Below are positions 1-8,649 of a stretch of DNA of 64,000 nucleotides, piece by piece. The position numbers and the translations under genes are program-made. Position 1 is the first letter of the stretch; each line of letters opens with the position of its first letter. This DNA comes from Halopseudomonas phragmitis (GTDB lineage: Bacteria > Pseudomonadota > Gammaproteobacteria > Pseudomonadales > Pseudomonadaceae), in the NCBI RefSeq assembly GCF_002056295.1, contig NZ_CP020100.1, forward strand, positions 1,883,501 through 1,947,500, given 5' to 3'. Under the pieces are notes generated by a model. It made no database searches. It was not told where the DNA came from and saw only the letters and a program-made list of their open reading frames with translations.

Positions 1-1
1 T

Positions 2-1990
2 GAAGTGCAGCGCAAGGGCATGCAGGACAACGTCAAGCTGGGCAGCGGGGGGATTCGCGAGATCGAGTTCATCGGCCAGGCGTTCCAGTTGATCCATGGC
101 GGTCGCGATCGGGCCTTGCAGCAGCGGCCGATCCTGCCGGTGCTGGACATGCTGGCAACCAACAGCTACCTACCTGATAGCGCGGTGGATGAGCTCAAGG
201 GGGCCTATCTGTTTCTGCGCGATACCGAACATGTGCTGCAAGCTATAGATGATCGTCAGACCCAGATGCTGCCGACCGATCCGCAAGGGCAGGAGCGGGT
301 GGCCTGGGCCATGGGCTATGAGGGCTGGGGCGAGTTTCGCCAGGCCCTGGAAAGCCAGCGCGAGCGGGTGGCCCGGCATTTTGCCAATGTGATCGCCGAC
401 CCGGATGAGGATGAAGAGGATAGCTGCCCGTCCTGTGACAATCTGGCGCCGCTTTGGGAGGGACTGCTGGAGTCGGAGCAGGCTCATGAGTTGTTGGCGG
501 GAGCAGGCTTTAAACAGCCGGAATCAGCCTGGCAACGGTTGCAGGGCTTGTTGCAGTCGGGGCGGGTGCGGGCTATGCAGAAGCTTGGGCGCGACCGGCT
601 GGATGTATTCATGCCGCGGCTGCTGGCCATGGCCAGTGAGCAGGATGATCCCGATCTGGCACTGGAGCGGGTGCTGCCCTTGGTTGAGGCGGTGGCCCGG
701 CGCTCAGCCTATTTGTTGCTGCTGACCGAGAACCCTGGAGCATTGCGTGAGTTGCTGGTGCTGTGCAGCGCCAGTCCGTGGGTCGCTGAGCAGATTACCC
801 GCTATCCGGTGGTGCTCGATGAATTGCTCAATGCCGGGCGGCTGTATCGGCCGCCAGAGCCGGATGAGTTGGTCGATGAGCTGCGCCAGCAACTGCTGCG
901 CATTCCCGAGGATGACCTTGAACAGCAGATGGAAACCCTGCGCTATTTCAAACGGGCCCATGTGTTGCGGGTGGCGGCGTCGGAAATCGCCGGTAGTCTG
1001 CCGCTGATGAAGGTCAGTGATTACCTGACCTGGATTGCCGAGGCGATTTTGCAGCAGGTGCTGCAACTGGCCTGGCGCGAAATGAGTCTGCGCCATGGGG
1101 TGCCGCGGCGCACCGATGGCTCGCCGTGCGAGCTGGATTTCATCATTGTTGGCTATGGCAAGGTTGGGGGGATCGAGCTGGGGCATGGTTCCGACCTGGA
1201 TCTGGTGTTCATCCATGACGGTGATCCACAGTCGGAGACCAATGGCGAGCGGCCAATCGATGGCAGCAAGTTCTACACCCGGCTGGGCCAGCGCATCATT
1301 CATATCCTGACCGCGCAAACCACTTCTGGAGCATTGTATGAGGTCGATATGCGCCTGCGCCCATCGGGCAACTCCGGTTTGCTGGTGACTTCGCTTGCGG
1401 CCTTTGCCCGTTACCAGCGCGAGGAGGCCTGGACCTGGGAGCATCAGGCGCTGGTCCGGGCCCGGGTGCTGACCGGTTGCAAGCGTCTGGGCCATCGGTT
1501 TGACGAGTTGCGGGCCGAAGTACTGGGACGCCAGCGTGATGAACCTGGCCTGCGGGCCGAAGTCGGGCAGATGCGCCAGAAAATGCGGGATAACCTGGCA
1601 ACCGCCGCTACTCGGGGCGGCTTTGATGTGTCGGCGTTCACGGCGGATGCGACCTTTAGTCTCAAGCATGATGCCGGAGGTATCGTCGATATCGAATTTA
1701 TGGTGCAATATGCGGTTCTAGCCTGGTCGTGCCGGTACCCCGAGTTACTGCGCTATACCGATAACATCAGGATTCTCGATGGGTTGCGTGACGCCGGATT
1801 GATCCCCGGTGAGGACGTTCAGCGACTGCAGGAGGCTTACAAGGCCTACCGCGCGGCAGCCCATCGCCTGGCTTTGCAAAACCAGCCAGGCACAGTCAGC
1901 GGCGACCAGTTTCATGATTTCCGGCATGGAGTCATCAAGCTCTGGCAGCAACTGCTGCCCGACCAGCAGGCGGATAACCACTCTGCCTGA
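2..1990 (+). CDS. glnE: Glutamine synthetase adenylyltransferase/deadenylylase, C-terminal part
   Basis: This is the 3' part of glnE; the reading frame is open to the left edge, so the true start lies outside the window. GlnE adds AMP to glutamine synthetase when nitrogen is plentiful and removes it when nitrogen is scarce, under control of PII. About 660 codons remain of a protein usually near 950-980 residues. The visible part begins near the end of the N-terminal deadenylylase domain (GSGGIREIEFIGQAFQLIHG) and includes the C-terminal nucleotidyltransferase motif GYGKVGGIELGHGSDLDL, whose two Asp residues bind metal. A second GGIVDIEFMVQ motif lies near the end. It is followed 68 bp later by ilvE, the neighbour also seen in P. 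aeruginosa. Confidence 0.95.
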   Translation, partial: EVQRKGMQDNVKLGSGGIREIEFIGQAFQLIHGGRDRALQQRPILPVLDMLATNSYLPDSAVDELKGAYLFLRDTEHVLQAIDDRQTQMLPTDPQGQERVAWAMGYEGWGEFRQALESQRERVARHFANVIADPDEDEEDSCPSCDNLAPLWEGLLESEQAHELLAGAGFKQPESAWQRLQGLLQSGRVRAMQKLGRDRLDVFMPRLLAMASEQDDPDLALERVLPLVEAVARRSAYLLLLTENPGALRELLVLCSASPWVAEQITRYPVVLDELLNAGRLYRPPEPDELVDELRQQLLRIPEDDLEQQMETLRYFKRAHVLRVAASEIAGSLPLMKVSDYLTWIAEAILQQVLQLAWREMSLRHGVPRRTDGSPCELDFIIVGYGKVGGIELGHGSDLDLVFIHDGDPQSETNGERPIDGSKFYTRLGQRIIHILTAQTTSGALYEVDMRLRPSGNSGLLVTSLAAFARYQREEAWTWEHQALVRARVLTGCKRLGHRFDELRAEVLGRQRDEPGLRAEVGQMRQKMRDNLATAATRGGFDVSAFTADATFSLKHDAGGIVDIEFMVQYAVLAWSCRYPELLRYTDNIRILDGLRDAGLIPGEDVQRLQEAYKAYRAAAHRLALQNQPGTVSGDQFHDFRHGVIKLWQQLLPDQQADNHSA

Positions 1991-2058
1991 ACTGGCGCGC
2001 TCAGGCAGACAACTGAAATTTGAACGCACGTAAAGATTAGTGAATGGAGCTGGCTGCT

Positions 2059-2982
2059 ATGTCGATGGCCGATCGTGATGGTGTTATCTGGTTTGATGGT
2101 GAAATGGTGCCGTGGCGCGAGGCCAACGTGCATGTACTGACCCACTCGCTGCACTACGGCATGGGCGTGTTTGAAGGTGTACGCGCCTACAGCACTCCGG
2201 ATGGCACAGCGATCTTCCGCTTGCAGGCTCATACTGACCGGCTGTTCGACTCGGCCCACATCATGGGCATGAAGATTCCGTTCACCAAGGAACAGCTCAA
2301 CGAAGCCCAGCGTGCCGTGGTGCGCGAGAACAAGCTGGAAACCGCCTACATCCGCCCGCTGGTATTCTACGGATCGGAAGGCATGGGTATTCGCGCTGAC
2401 AACCTCAAGGTGCATGTGGCTATCGCGGCCTGGCACTGGGGCGCCTACATGGGTGAGGAGGCGCTGGAGACTGGCATCAAGATCCGCACCAGCTCCTTCA
2501 CCCGCCACCACGTCAACATCACCATGACCCGGGCCAAGGCCAGCGGTGCCTACATGAACTCGATGCTGGCGTTGCAGGAAGCGGTTTCCGCCGGAGCCGA
2601 CGAAGCGCTGCTGCTGGATCCGGAAGGCTATGTGGCCGAGGGCTCGGGTGAGAACGTGTTCATCGTCAAAGGTGGCGTGATCTATACCCCGGAAGTGACT
2701 GCCTGCCTGAATGGCATCACTCGTGGCACCGTACTGAGCCTGGCCAACGAGTTCGGCATTCCGGTCGTCGAGAAGCGCATCACCCGTGATGAAGTGTATA
2801 TCGCTGATGAAGCCTTCTTCACTGGCACCGCTGCCGAAGTCACGCCGATTCGCGAGCTGGATGGCCGCCAGATTGGTGCCGGCCGCCGTGGCCCGGTAAC
2901 CGAGAAACTGCAGAAAGCCTACTTCGATCTGGTCACCGGCAAAAGCGGAGCCCACGCCGAGTGGCGCACACTGGTCGGCTGA
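2059..2982 (+). CDS. ilvE: Branched-chain amino acid aminotransferase
   Basis: IlvE is the PLP-dependent fold-type IV enzyme that makes the last step of valine, leucine and isoleucine synthesis, using glutamate as amino donor in the cytoplasm. The 307-residue product has the family signature around EGSGENVFIVKGGVIYTPEV and the GITRGTVLSLA segment; a likely PLP lysine lies in the TMTRAKASGAYMNS region. An in-frame ATG at 2044 exists, but a GGAG at 2046-2049 lies about nine bases before the ATG at 2059, and that start gives the usual N-terminus MSMADRDGVIWFDGE. Length and sequence are typical of Pseudomonas IlvE. Confidence 0.95.
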   Translation: MSMADRDGVIWFDGEMVPWREANVHVLTHSLHYGMGVFEGVRAYSTPDGTAIFRLQAHTDRLFDSAHIMGMKIPFTKEQLNEAQRAVVRENKLETAYIRPLVFYGSEGMGIRADNLKVHVAIAAWHWGAYMGEEALETGIKIRTSSFTRHHVNITMTRAKASGAYMNSMLALQEAVSAGADEALLLDPEGYVAEGSGENVFIVKGGVIYTPEVTACLNGITRGTVLSLANEFGIPVVEKRITRDEVYIADEAFFTGTAAEVTPIRELDGRQIGAGRRGPVTEKLQKAYFDLVTGKSGAHAEWRTLVG

Positions 2983-3000
2983 AACTAGCTGAAGGTCACA

Positions 3001-3036
3001 AGCTGAACGCTGGGGGCTGTGCTTCCAGCTTCAGCT
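3001..3036. terminator. Stem-loop between ilvE and waaF
   Basis: AGCTGAAcGCTGG (3001-3013) pairs with CCAGCTTCAGCT (3025-3036), giving 12 pairs with one bulged C and an 11-base loop. No T-run follows. It could be a weak terminator of ilvE or a repeated palindrome of the kind common between Pseudomonas genes. The only route for waaF transcription not shared with ilvE would start near here. Confidence 0.4.
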
Positions 3037-3058
3037 TCCAGCCTCTAAGCGGCTTTAT

Positions 3059-4105
3059 ATGAAGATCCTGATTATTGGTCCCAGTTGGGTAGGCGACATG
3101 GTGATGGCGCAGACGCTGTTTGTCTGCCTCAAGCAGCGCCATGGCGAGCAGTGCCTGATCGATGTACTGGCGCCAGAGTGGAGCCGGCCGATTCTCGAGC
3201 GGATGCCCGAGGTCAACCAGGCGCTGAGCTTTCCGCTCGGCCACGGGGTACTGGAGCTGGCGACCCGCAAGAAGATCGGCAAGTCCCTTGCTGGTCAATA
3301 TGATCAGGCGATTCTGCTACCCAACTCGCTGAAGTCGGCCCTGGTGCCGTATTTCGCCAACATTCCCAAGCGTACCGGCTGGCGCGGCGAGATGCGTTAC
3401 CGGTTGCTCAACGATATCCGCAAGCTCGACAAGCAGCAGTACCCGCTGATGATCGAGCGCTTCATGGCGCTGGCCTTTGAGCCAGGTGCAGCTCTGCCCA
3501 AACCTTACCCACGCCCGCAACTGCGGATTGAGCCAGCCAGTCGCGCGGCGGCATTGGTCCGGTTCGGCCTGGAGCTGGATCGCCCGGTGCTGGCGCTGTG
3601 CCCAGGCGCCGAGTTTGGTGAGGCCAAACGCTGGCCGAGCGAACACTATGCCGAGGTCGCGGACGCCAAGGTCCGCATGGGCTGGCAGGTTTGGCTGTTC
3701 GGTTCAAAGAACGATCATGCTGTGGCCGAGGATATTCGCAGCCGGCTGATTCCCGGGCTGCGTGAGGAGTCGGTCAACCTCTGTGGTGAAACTAGTCTGG
3801 CCGAAGCTATTGATCTGCTGTCCTGCGCGACTGCTGTGGTCAGTAACGATTCCGGGCTGATGCATGTTGCCGCCGCGTTGGACCGACCATTGGTGTCGGT
3901 TTACGGCTCGACTTCGCCACAATTCACCCCGCCGCTGGCTGAACAAGTGGAAATCGTGCGCCTGGGGCTGGAATGCAGCCCCTGCTTTGACCGGACCTGC
4001 CGCTACGGTCATTACAACTGTCTGCGTGAACTGCCGCCGCAACAGGTTATAGACGCGCTGGATCGTCTGGTAGGTGATCCGCTGGCCGATCCGCTGGATG
4101 CCTGA
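3059..4105 (+). CDS. waaF: ADP-heptose:LPS heptosyltransferase II
   Basis: WaaF adds the second L-glycero-D-manno-heptose to the LPS inner core at the cytoplasmic face of the inner membrane. The 348-residue product is a GT9 family enzyme: N-terminal MKILIIGPSWVGDMVMAQ, a nucleotide-sugar segment with LCPGAEFGEAKRWP, and the C-terminal SNDSGLMHVAAALDRP block typical of heptosyltransferases. It opens a long co-directional LPS core operon; its stop (4103-4105) is three bases before the ATG of waaC. The start ATG follows a modest purine-rich stretch at 3046-3052. Confidence 0.96.
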   Translation: MKILIIGPSWVGDMVMAQTLFVCLKQRHGEQCLIDVLAPEWSRPILERMPEVNQALSFPLGHGVLELATRKKIGKSLAGQYDQAILLPNSLKSALVPYFANIPKRTGWRGEMRYRLLNDIRKLDKQQYPLMIERFMALAFEPGAALPKPYPRPQLRIEPASRAAALVRFGLELDRPVLALCPGAEFGEAKRWPSEHYAEVADAKVRMGWQVWLFGSKNDHAVAEDIRSRLIPGLREESVNLCGETSLAEAIDLLSCATAVVSNDSGLMHVAAALDRPLVSVYGSTSPQFTPPLAEQVEIVRLGLECSPCFDRTCRYGHYNCLRELPPQQVIDALDRLVGDPLADPLDA

Positions 4106-4108
4106 TTG

Positions 4109-5170
4109 ATGCGTGTGCTACTGATTAAGACCTCCTCCATGGGGGATGTCATCCATACTCTGCCGGCACTGACCGACGCCCAGCGGGCGATTCCCGGTAT
4201 TGCCTTTGACTGGGTGGTTGAGGAAGGCTTTGCCGAAATCCCCGCCTGGCACCCGGCGGTGGCCGAGGTCATACCGGTCGCGATTCGCCGCTGGCGCAAG
4301 AGCCCGCTGAAAACCTGGCGCAGTGGCGAGTGGGCACGCTTTAAACAGCGTCTGGCCGGCCAGCGCTATGATCTGGTGATCGATGCCCAGGGTCTGCTGA
4401 AAAGCGCCTGGCTGACCCGCTACGCCCAAGCCCCGGTGGTGGGGCTGGATCGCCAGTCGGCGCGTGAACCATGGGCCAGCCGGTTTTATCAGGAAAAAAA
4501 ATCAGTAGCCTGGGGGCAGCATGCGGTCGAGCGAGTGCGCCAACTGTTTGCCCTGGCGCTGGGCTATCCGTTGCCGGACGGCGTTGGTGATTACGGCCTG
4601 AACCGGGCCCGATTGGCTGGTGAGCCGCAGGGTGAGCCTTATCTGTTGTTCCTGCACGGCACGACCTGGGTTACCAAACATTGGCCTGAGCTGTATTGGC
4701 GGCAGTTGGCCGAGCAGGCCGTCGCGGCCGGCTGGCAGATACGCCTGCCGTGGGGCAATGACCAGGAAAATGCTCGGGCCGAACGCATCGCCGCCGGTTT
4801 GCCAGGCGTGTTGGTACTGCCGCGACTGAACCTTGCGGGGGTTGCCCGGGTACTGGCTGGCGCCAGTGCCTGTGTGGCCGTGGATACTGGACTGGGGCAC
4901 CTGGCCGCCGCGCTTGATGTGCCGACCCTGTCCTTGTTCGGTCCGACCAATCCGGGCTTTACCGGTGCTTACGGTGCCAGCCAGCAACACCTGGCCAGCG
5001 ATTTTGCCTGTGCGCCCTGCTTGAAGAAAACCTGCAGCTACCAGCCAACCACCGACGACAAGACCCGGTTCGACCTGACGCGGGAACAGCCGCTATGCTT
5101 TACCCGGCTCGCGCCGGAAACCGTTATGCGCCGTCTGCTCGAACTGTTGGCGAACAAGGAATCTCTCTGA
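4109..5170 (+). CDS. waaC: ADP-heptose:LPS heptosyltransferase I
   Basis: WaaC adds the first heptose to Kdo2-lipid A. The 353-residue GT9 protein starts MRVLLIKTSSMGDVIHTLPA, the WaaC signature, and ends with the VDTGLGHLAAALDVPTLSLF donor-binding block. A TTG three bases upstream is in frame, but the ATG at 4109 gives the standard N-terminus. The stop codon overlaps the ATG of waaG (ATGA-type overlap at 5168-5172), so waaC and waaG are translationally coupled. Confidence 0.96.
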   Translation: MRVLLIKTSSMGDVIHTLPALTDAQRAIPGIAFDWVVEEGFAEIPAWHPAVAEVIPVAIRRWRKSPLKTWRSGEWARFKQRLAGQRYDLVIDAQGLLKSAWLTRYAQAPVVGLDRQSAREPWASRFYQEKKSVAWGQHAVERVRQLFALALGYPLPDGVGDYGLNRARLAGEPQGEPYLLFLHGTTWVTKHWPELYWRQLAEQAVAAGWQIRLPWGNDQENARAERIAAGLPGVLVLPRLNLAGVARVLAGASACVAVDTGLGHLAAALDVPTLSLFGPTNPGFTGAYGASQQHLASDFACAPCLKKTCSYQPTTDDKTRFDLTREQPLCFTRLAPETVMRRLLELLANKESL

Positions 5171-6303
5171 TGCAACTGGCTTTTCTGCTGTACAAGTACT
5201 TTCCCTTTGGCGGTTTGCAGCGTGACTTTGTCCGGATCGCCCAGGAATGCCAGCAGCGTGGGCACAGTATTCGTGTCTATACCCTGAGCTGGGAAGGTGA
5301 GGTGCCCGAAGGCTTTGAGCTGGTCAAGGTGCCGGTCCGGTCGCTGCTCAATCATCGCCGTTATGCCAAGTTTACCCGTTGGGTCCAGGCGGATATGCGC
5401 CGACGGCCGGTAGATCGGGTGGTTGGTTTCAACAAGATGCCGGGACTGGATGTGTATTACGCGGCCGACCCTTGCTATGAGGACAAGTCGCGCCATCTGC
5501 GTAAAGCGATGTATCGCTACAGTCCGCGTTACCGGCATTTCTCTGCCTACGAACGGGCGGTATTCGATCCGCAGGGCAAGACCGAGCTCTTGATGATCTC
5601 GGCCACTCAGCAGGAGTTGTTCAAGCACTACTATGCAACCCCCGCTCAGCGTTTTCATTTACTGCCTCCGGGGATCTCGCCCGATCGCCGCGCGCCTGCC
5701 AATGCGGAACACTTGCGCCGACTGGCGCGTGAGCGCCTGGGACAGGAGTTCGACCTGCCGGCCGATGGCCTGTTGCTGGTACAAATCGGTTCGGATTTTT
5801 ATCGCAAGGGTCTGGATCGCAGTATCCAGGCCTTGGCGGCCTTGCCTGAAGCGCTGCGGGTGCGTACTCGCCTGGTGGCGCTGGGGGCCGATAATCCAGC
5901 CAGAATGCAGGCGCTGGCCGACCAGCATGGCGTTGGCAAACAGGTATTCATGCCCGGTGGTCGTAAAGATGTGCCGGACTTTCTGCTGGCATCCGATCTG
6001 CTGCTGCATCCGGCTCGTCATGAGAATACCGGTACCGTGCTGCTGGAAGCGCTGGTTGCCGGATTACCGCTGCTGGTGACCGAAGTCTGTGGCTATGCCC
6101 ATCATGTTCTGGATGCCGACTGTGGCCTGGTGGCGCCTGAGCCCTTCGATCAGGCCGGCTTCAATCGCCAGTTGGCGATGATGCTGGGCGATGATGCTGC
6201 CCGGGCCCGCTGGCAGGCCAATGCACTGCGCTATGCCGGGGAACAGGATCTTTACAGCATGCCGCAGAAGGCGGCTGACGTCATCGTTGGGGCTGCCGTC
6301 TGA
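5170..6303 (+). CDS. waaG: LPS core glucosyltransferase WaaG
   Basis: WaaG is a GT4 (GT-B fold) glycosyltransferase that adds the first outer-core hexose to heptose II; in Pseudomonas the sugar is galactosamine. The 377-residue product begins MQLAFLLYKYFPFGGLQRDF, a highly conserved WaaG start, with a nucleotide-binding segment QIGSDFYRKGLDRSIQAL and the GT4 signature HPARHENTGTVLLEALVAGL near residue 280-300. A longer reading frame begins at 5095, but the ATG at 5170 overlapping the waaC stop is the family start. It overlaps waaP by one base (6303). Confidence 0.95.
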   Translation: MQLAFLLYKYFPFGGLQRDFVRIAQECQQRGHSIRVYTLSWEGEVPEGFELVKVPVRSLLNHRRYAKFTRWVQADMRRRPVDRVVGFNKMPGLDVYYAADPCYEDKSRHLRKAMYRYSPRYRHFSAYERAVFDPQGKTELLMISATQQELFKHYYATPAQRFHLLPPGISPDRRAPANAEHLRRLARERLGQEFDLPADGLLLVQIGSDFYRKGLDRSIQALAALPEALRVRTRLVALGADNPARMQALADQHGVGKQVFMPGGRKDVPDFLLASDLLLHPARHENTGTVLLEALVAGLPLLVTEVCGYAHHVLDADCGLVAPEPFDQAGFNRQLAMMLGDDAARARWQANALRYAGEQDLYSMPQKAADVIVGAAV

Positions 6304-7139
6304 TGCCCAGGCCGCTGAAGCCCGGTACGCTGGTTCTGCACGAACCGTTCGCGCGGCTTTGGGTCGACAAGGACCCCTTTGCCGAAGTCGAAGCACTGGA
6401 TGGCGAGATTTTTCGTGCCCTGGAAGGCCGGCGTACCTTGTGTACCCGGGTGGAAGGTGACGACTATTTCGTCAAGATTCATCGCGGCATTGGCTGGGCC
6501 GAAATCGCCAAAAACCTGTTTCTACTGAAAAAACCGGTGCTAGGCGCGGCCCAGGAATGGCGGGCGATTGAGGCGCTGACCCGGGCCGGGGTCGCCACCA
6601 TGACCGCAGTGGCCTTTGGCGAACGCGGCGCCAACCCGGCGCGCCAGCACTCGTTCATCATTACTCAGGCCCTGGCCCCTACCGTCAGCCTGGAGGATTT
6701 CTGTCGGGACTGGCCGACCAATCCGCCGTCGCCAGCGCTCAAGCGCGCGCTGATCGCCCGGGTGGCGGATATGGTGGGGCGCATGCACAGGGCCGGAATC
6801 AACCATAGAGATTGTTATCTGGTGCATTTTCTTTTGCATACCGAGCCGGCGCCGACGCCGGACTGCCTGCGGGTTTCGCTGATCGACCTGCACCGTGCGC
6901 AAATTCGCGATCGGGTGCCCGAGCGCTGGCGCAACAAGGATCTGGCAGCGCTGTATTTCTCCGCTCTGCAAATTGGTCTGACCCGGCGCGACAAGCTGCG
7001 CTTTCTGCGCTTGTACTTTCAACGCCCCTTGCGTGAGATTCTGAACTCCGAGGCTGTGCTGTTGCGCTGGCTGGAAAAGCGTGCCGACAAGCTGCTGGAT
7101 CGCTGGTACCGACGTTTTGCTCCAGGTGCCGGGCAATGA
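6303..7139 (+). CDS. waaP: LPS core heptose I kinase
   Basis: WaaP phosphorylates heptose I of the inner core; in Pseudomonas this phosphate is needed for outer-membrane integrity and LPS export. The 278-residue product has an atypical protein kinase fold. The likely ATP lysine is K58 (FVKIH), the catalytic Asp is D170 in NHRDCYLVHF and the metal-binding Asp is D195 in SLIDLHRAQ. The ATG shares its first base with the waaG stop. It is the first of four consecutive kinase-fold genes, each overlapping the next by four bases. Confidence 0.95.
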   Translation: MPRPLKPGTLVLHEPFARLWVDKDPFAEVEALDGEIFRALEGRRTLCTRVEGDDYFVKIHRGIGWAEIAKNLFLLKKPVLGAAQEWRAIEALTRAGVATMTAVAFGERGANPARQHSFIITQALAPTVSLEDFCRDWPTNPPSPALKRALIARVADMVGRMHRAGINHRDCYLVHFLLHTEPAPTPDCLRVSLIDLHRAQIRDRVPERWRNKDLAALYFSALQIGLTRRDKLRFLRLYFQRPLREILNSEAVLLRWLEKRADKLLDRWYRRFAPGAGQ

Positions 7140-7876
7140 TCAAGTGGACGCTCAACCCGGAATACGCAACCGGGCACAGTGGTCTGGCGTTTGCCGATCT
7201 GGATAGCGTGTTTGCGCTGGAAGGCGAGTTCATTACCCGCGACCCGTTGAGCACGGTACACCGGGTATGGATTGGAGATCGGCATTACTACCTCAAGCGT
7301 TATCATGCCGCAGGCAAGCATCTGCGCCGTTACCTGGGCCGGCCACGCGTGGTTGCCGAGTGGGAGAACCTGCTCAGCTTCAAGGCCTGGGGGATTCCGG
7401 CGGCGACTGTCGTGGGCTTTGGCATGGAGCGGCGAGCGGGGCTGTTCGTGCGTGGCGCCATGATTACCGAGGCGCTGGACAATACCACGGACCTGGCTCG
7501 ACTGGCCGAACAGCAGGCCGACTGTTTCAAGGACCCGGTATGGGTGCGCAGCGTCTGTCATCAGGTTGCCCATGCTGCGCGGATGATGCATGACCAGCGC
7601 TTTGTGCATAACGACTTCAAGTGGCGCAATATTCTGGTCGACGCCAAGGCGCGGGTATACCTGATCGATTGCCCTGCCGGTGCTTTCTGGTGGGGCCCGA
7701 TGCTGCGTTACCGAATCATCAAGGACCTGGCTTGCCTGGACAAGCTGGGCAAGCTGCATTTCACGCGCAGCCAGCGTTTGCGCTTTTATCGTGATTACAG
7801 TGGCAAACAACGGCTGGACGCCGCCGACAAGCATTTTATTCGTCGGGTGCTGAAATTCTTTGAGGGACGCGAATGA
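7136..7876 (+). CDS. LPS kinase-family protein (WaaP-like, second in cluster)
   Basis: This 246-residue protein belongs to the Kdo/WaaP kinase superfamily and matches the position of PA5008 of P. aeruginosa. A glycine-poor nucleotide loop precedes K54 (YYLKRYH). The catalytic loop is complete: H158-N-D160 and N165 in FVHNDFKWRNILV, followed by the metal Asp D178 in VYLIDCP. It is therefore expected to be an active kinase, probably acting on a heptose of the core, but the acceptor cannot be read from sequence. Start ATG overlaps the waaP stop by four bases. Confidence 0.85.
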   Translation: MIKWTLNPEYATGHSGLAFADLDSVFALEGEFITRDPLSTVHRVWIGDRHYYLKRYHAAGKHLRRYLGRPRVVAEWENLLSFKAWGIPAATVVGFGMERRAGLFVRGAMITEALDNTTDLARLAEQQADCFKDPVWVRSVCHQVAHAARMMHDQRFVHNDFKWRNILVDAKARVYLIDCPAGAFWWGPMLRYRIIKDLACLDKLGKLHFTRSQRLRFYRDYSGKQRLDAADKHFIRRVLKFFEGRE

Positions 7877-8649
7877 GCGCTTTGCCTTTTATTGCGGTAA
7901 ATGCCCGGGATATTTTGGCCCGTCATGGTCTGGATACGTTTCAGGCGCTGTGGGAGCTGAAGCTGGATGCGATCGATGAGCCCAATGTCAATCGAGGTGG
8001 CTGGAGCAGTGTTTACCGTCTGGAGCTGGAGGGCGCTGATGGCCAGCTGCAGAGCTTTTATCTCAAGCGTCAGGATAATCATCTGACCCGTAGCCTCCAG
8101 GCCCCATGGGGTGAGCCTACCTTCGCCCGTGAGTTTCGTTACATTCAGGCCTACGCCCGGCATGGTGTGCCGGCGCTCGAAGCAGCGTTTTATGCCGAGC
8201 GACGTGAGCCGGGACATCGCCAGGCCATTCTGCTGACCCGGGCGCTGGATGATTATCAGGATGCCGACGACTGGTATCAGCGCTGGCCAACCTTAGGCTG
8301 GGCGGCCAGGCACGATCTGGTGGTGGCGACCGGTGCTTTGGTGCGGGCGCTGCATAATGCCGGAATGGTGCACAACTGCTTGTATTTCAAGCATATTTTC
8401 CTGAAGGTTGATGGCGACGGCGCTGGTGCGCGGTTGATTGATCTGGAAAAGACCCGCCGGGCCTGGCGTGGTCAGCGAGACTTCGTTGCCGATCTGGAAA
8501 CCCTGTTGCGGCGCAGTGCGCCACTGCCGCGGACTCAACGGTTGCGTTTCATGCTGGCCTATACCGGCAAGACTAGGGTCGATGCCGAGGTTCGTCAGTT
8601 GATCGCTGACATCGCACGCAAGCATCAGCGCAAGGAGCGGCGGCGGTGA
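7873..8649 (+). CDS. InaA-like LPS kinase-fold protein lacking the catalytic Asp
   Basis: This 258-residue protein has the kinase-like fold of the InaA/LPS kinase family and sits where PA5007 lies in P. aeruginosa. A putative ATP lysine is K65 (SFYLKRQ) and a metal-type Asp is D190 in RLIDLEK. The catalytic loop reads MVHNCLYFKHIF: against WaaP (NHRDCYLVHF) the catalytic Asp falls on C169. The protein may be a pseudokinase or use another chemistry. It overlaps both neighbours by four bases, so it is made together with the active kinases. Function unknown beyond the LPS context. Confidence 0.8.
   Translation: MSALPFIAVNARDILARHGLDTFQALWELKLDAIDEPNVNRGGWSSVYRLELEGADGQLQSFYLKRQDNHLTRSLQAPWGEPTFAREFRYIQAYARHGVPALEAAFYAERREPGHRQAILLTRALDDYQDADDWYQRWPTLGWAARHDLVVATGALVRALHNAGMVHNCLYFKHIFLKVDGDGAGARLIDLEKTRRAWRGQRDFVADLETLLRRSAPLPRTQRLRFMLAYTGKTRVDAEVRQLIADIARKHQRKERRR

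Noticed and set aside
1912..2955. Long minus-strand reading frame opposite ilvE (347 codons)
   Set aside because: It lies antisense to a clear IlvE with family motifs; its translation has no recognisable domain and is the usual shadow of GC-rich codon use.
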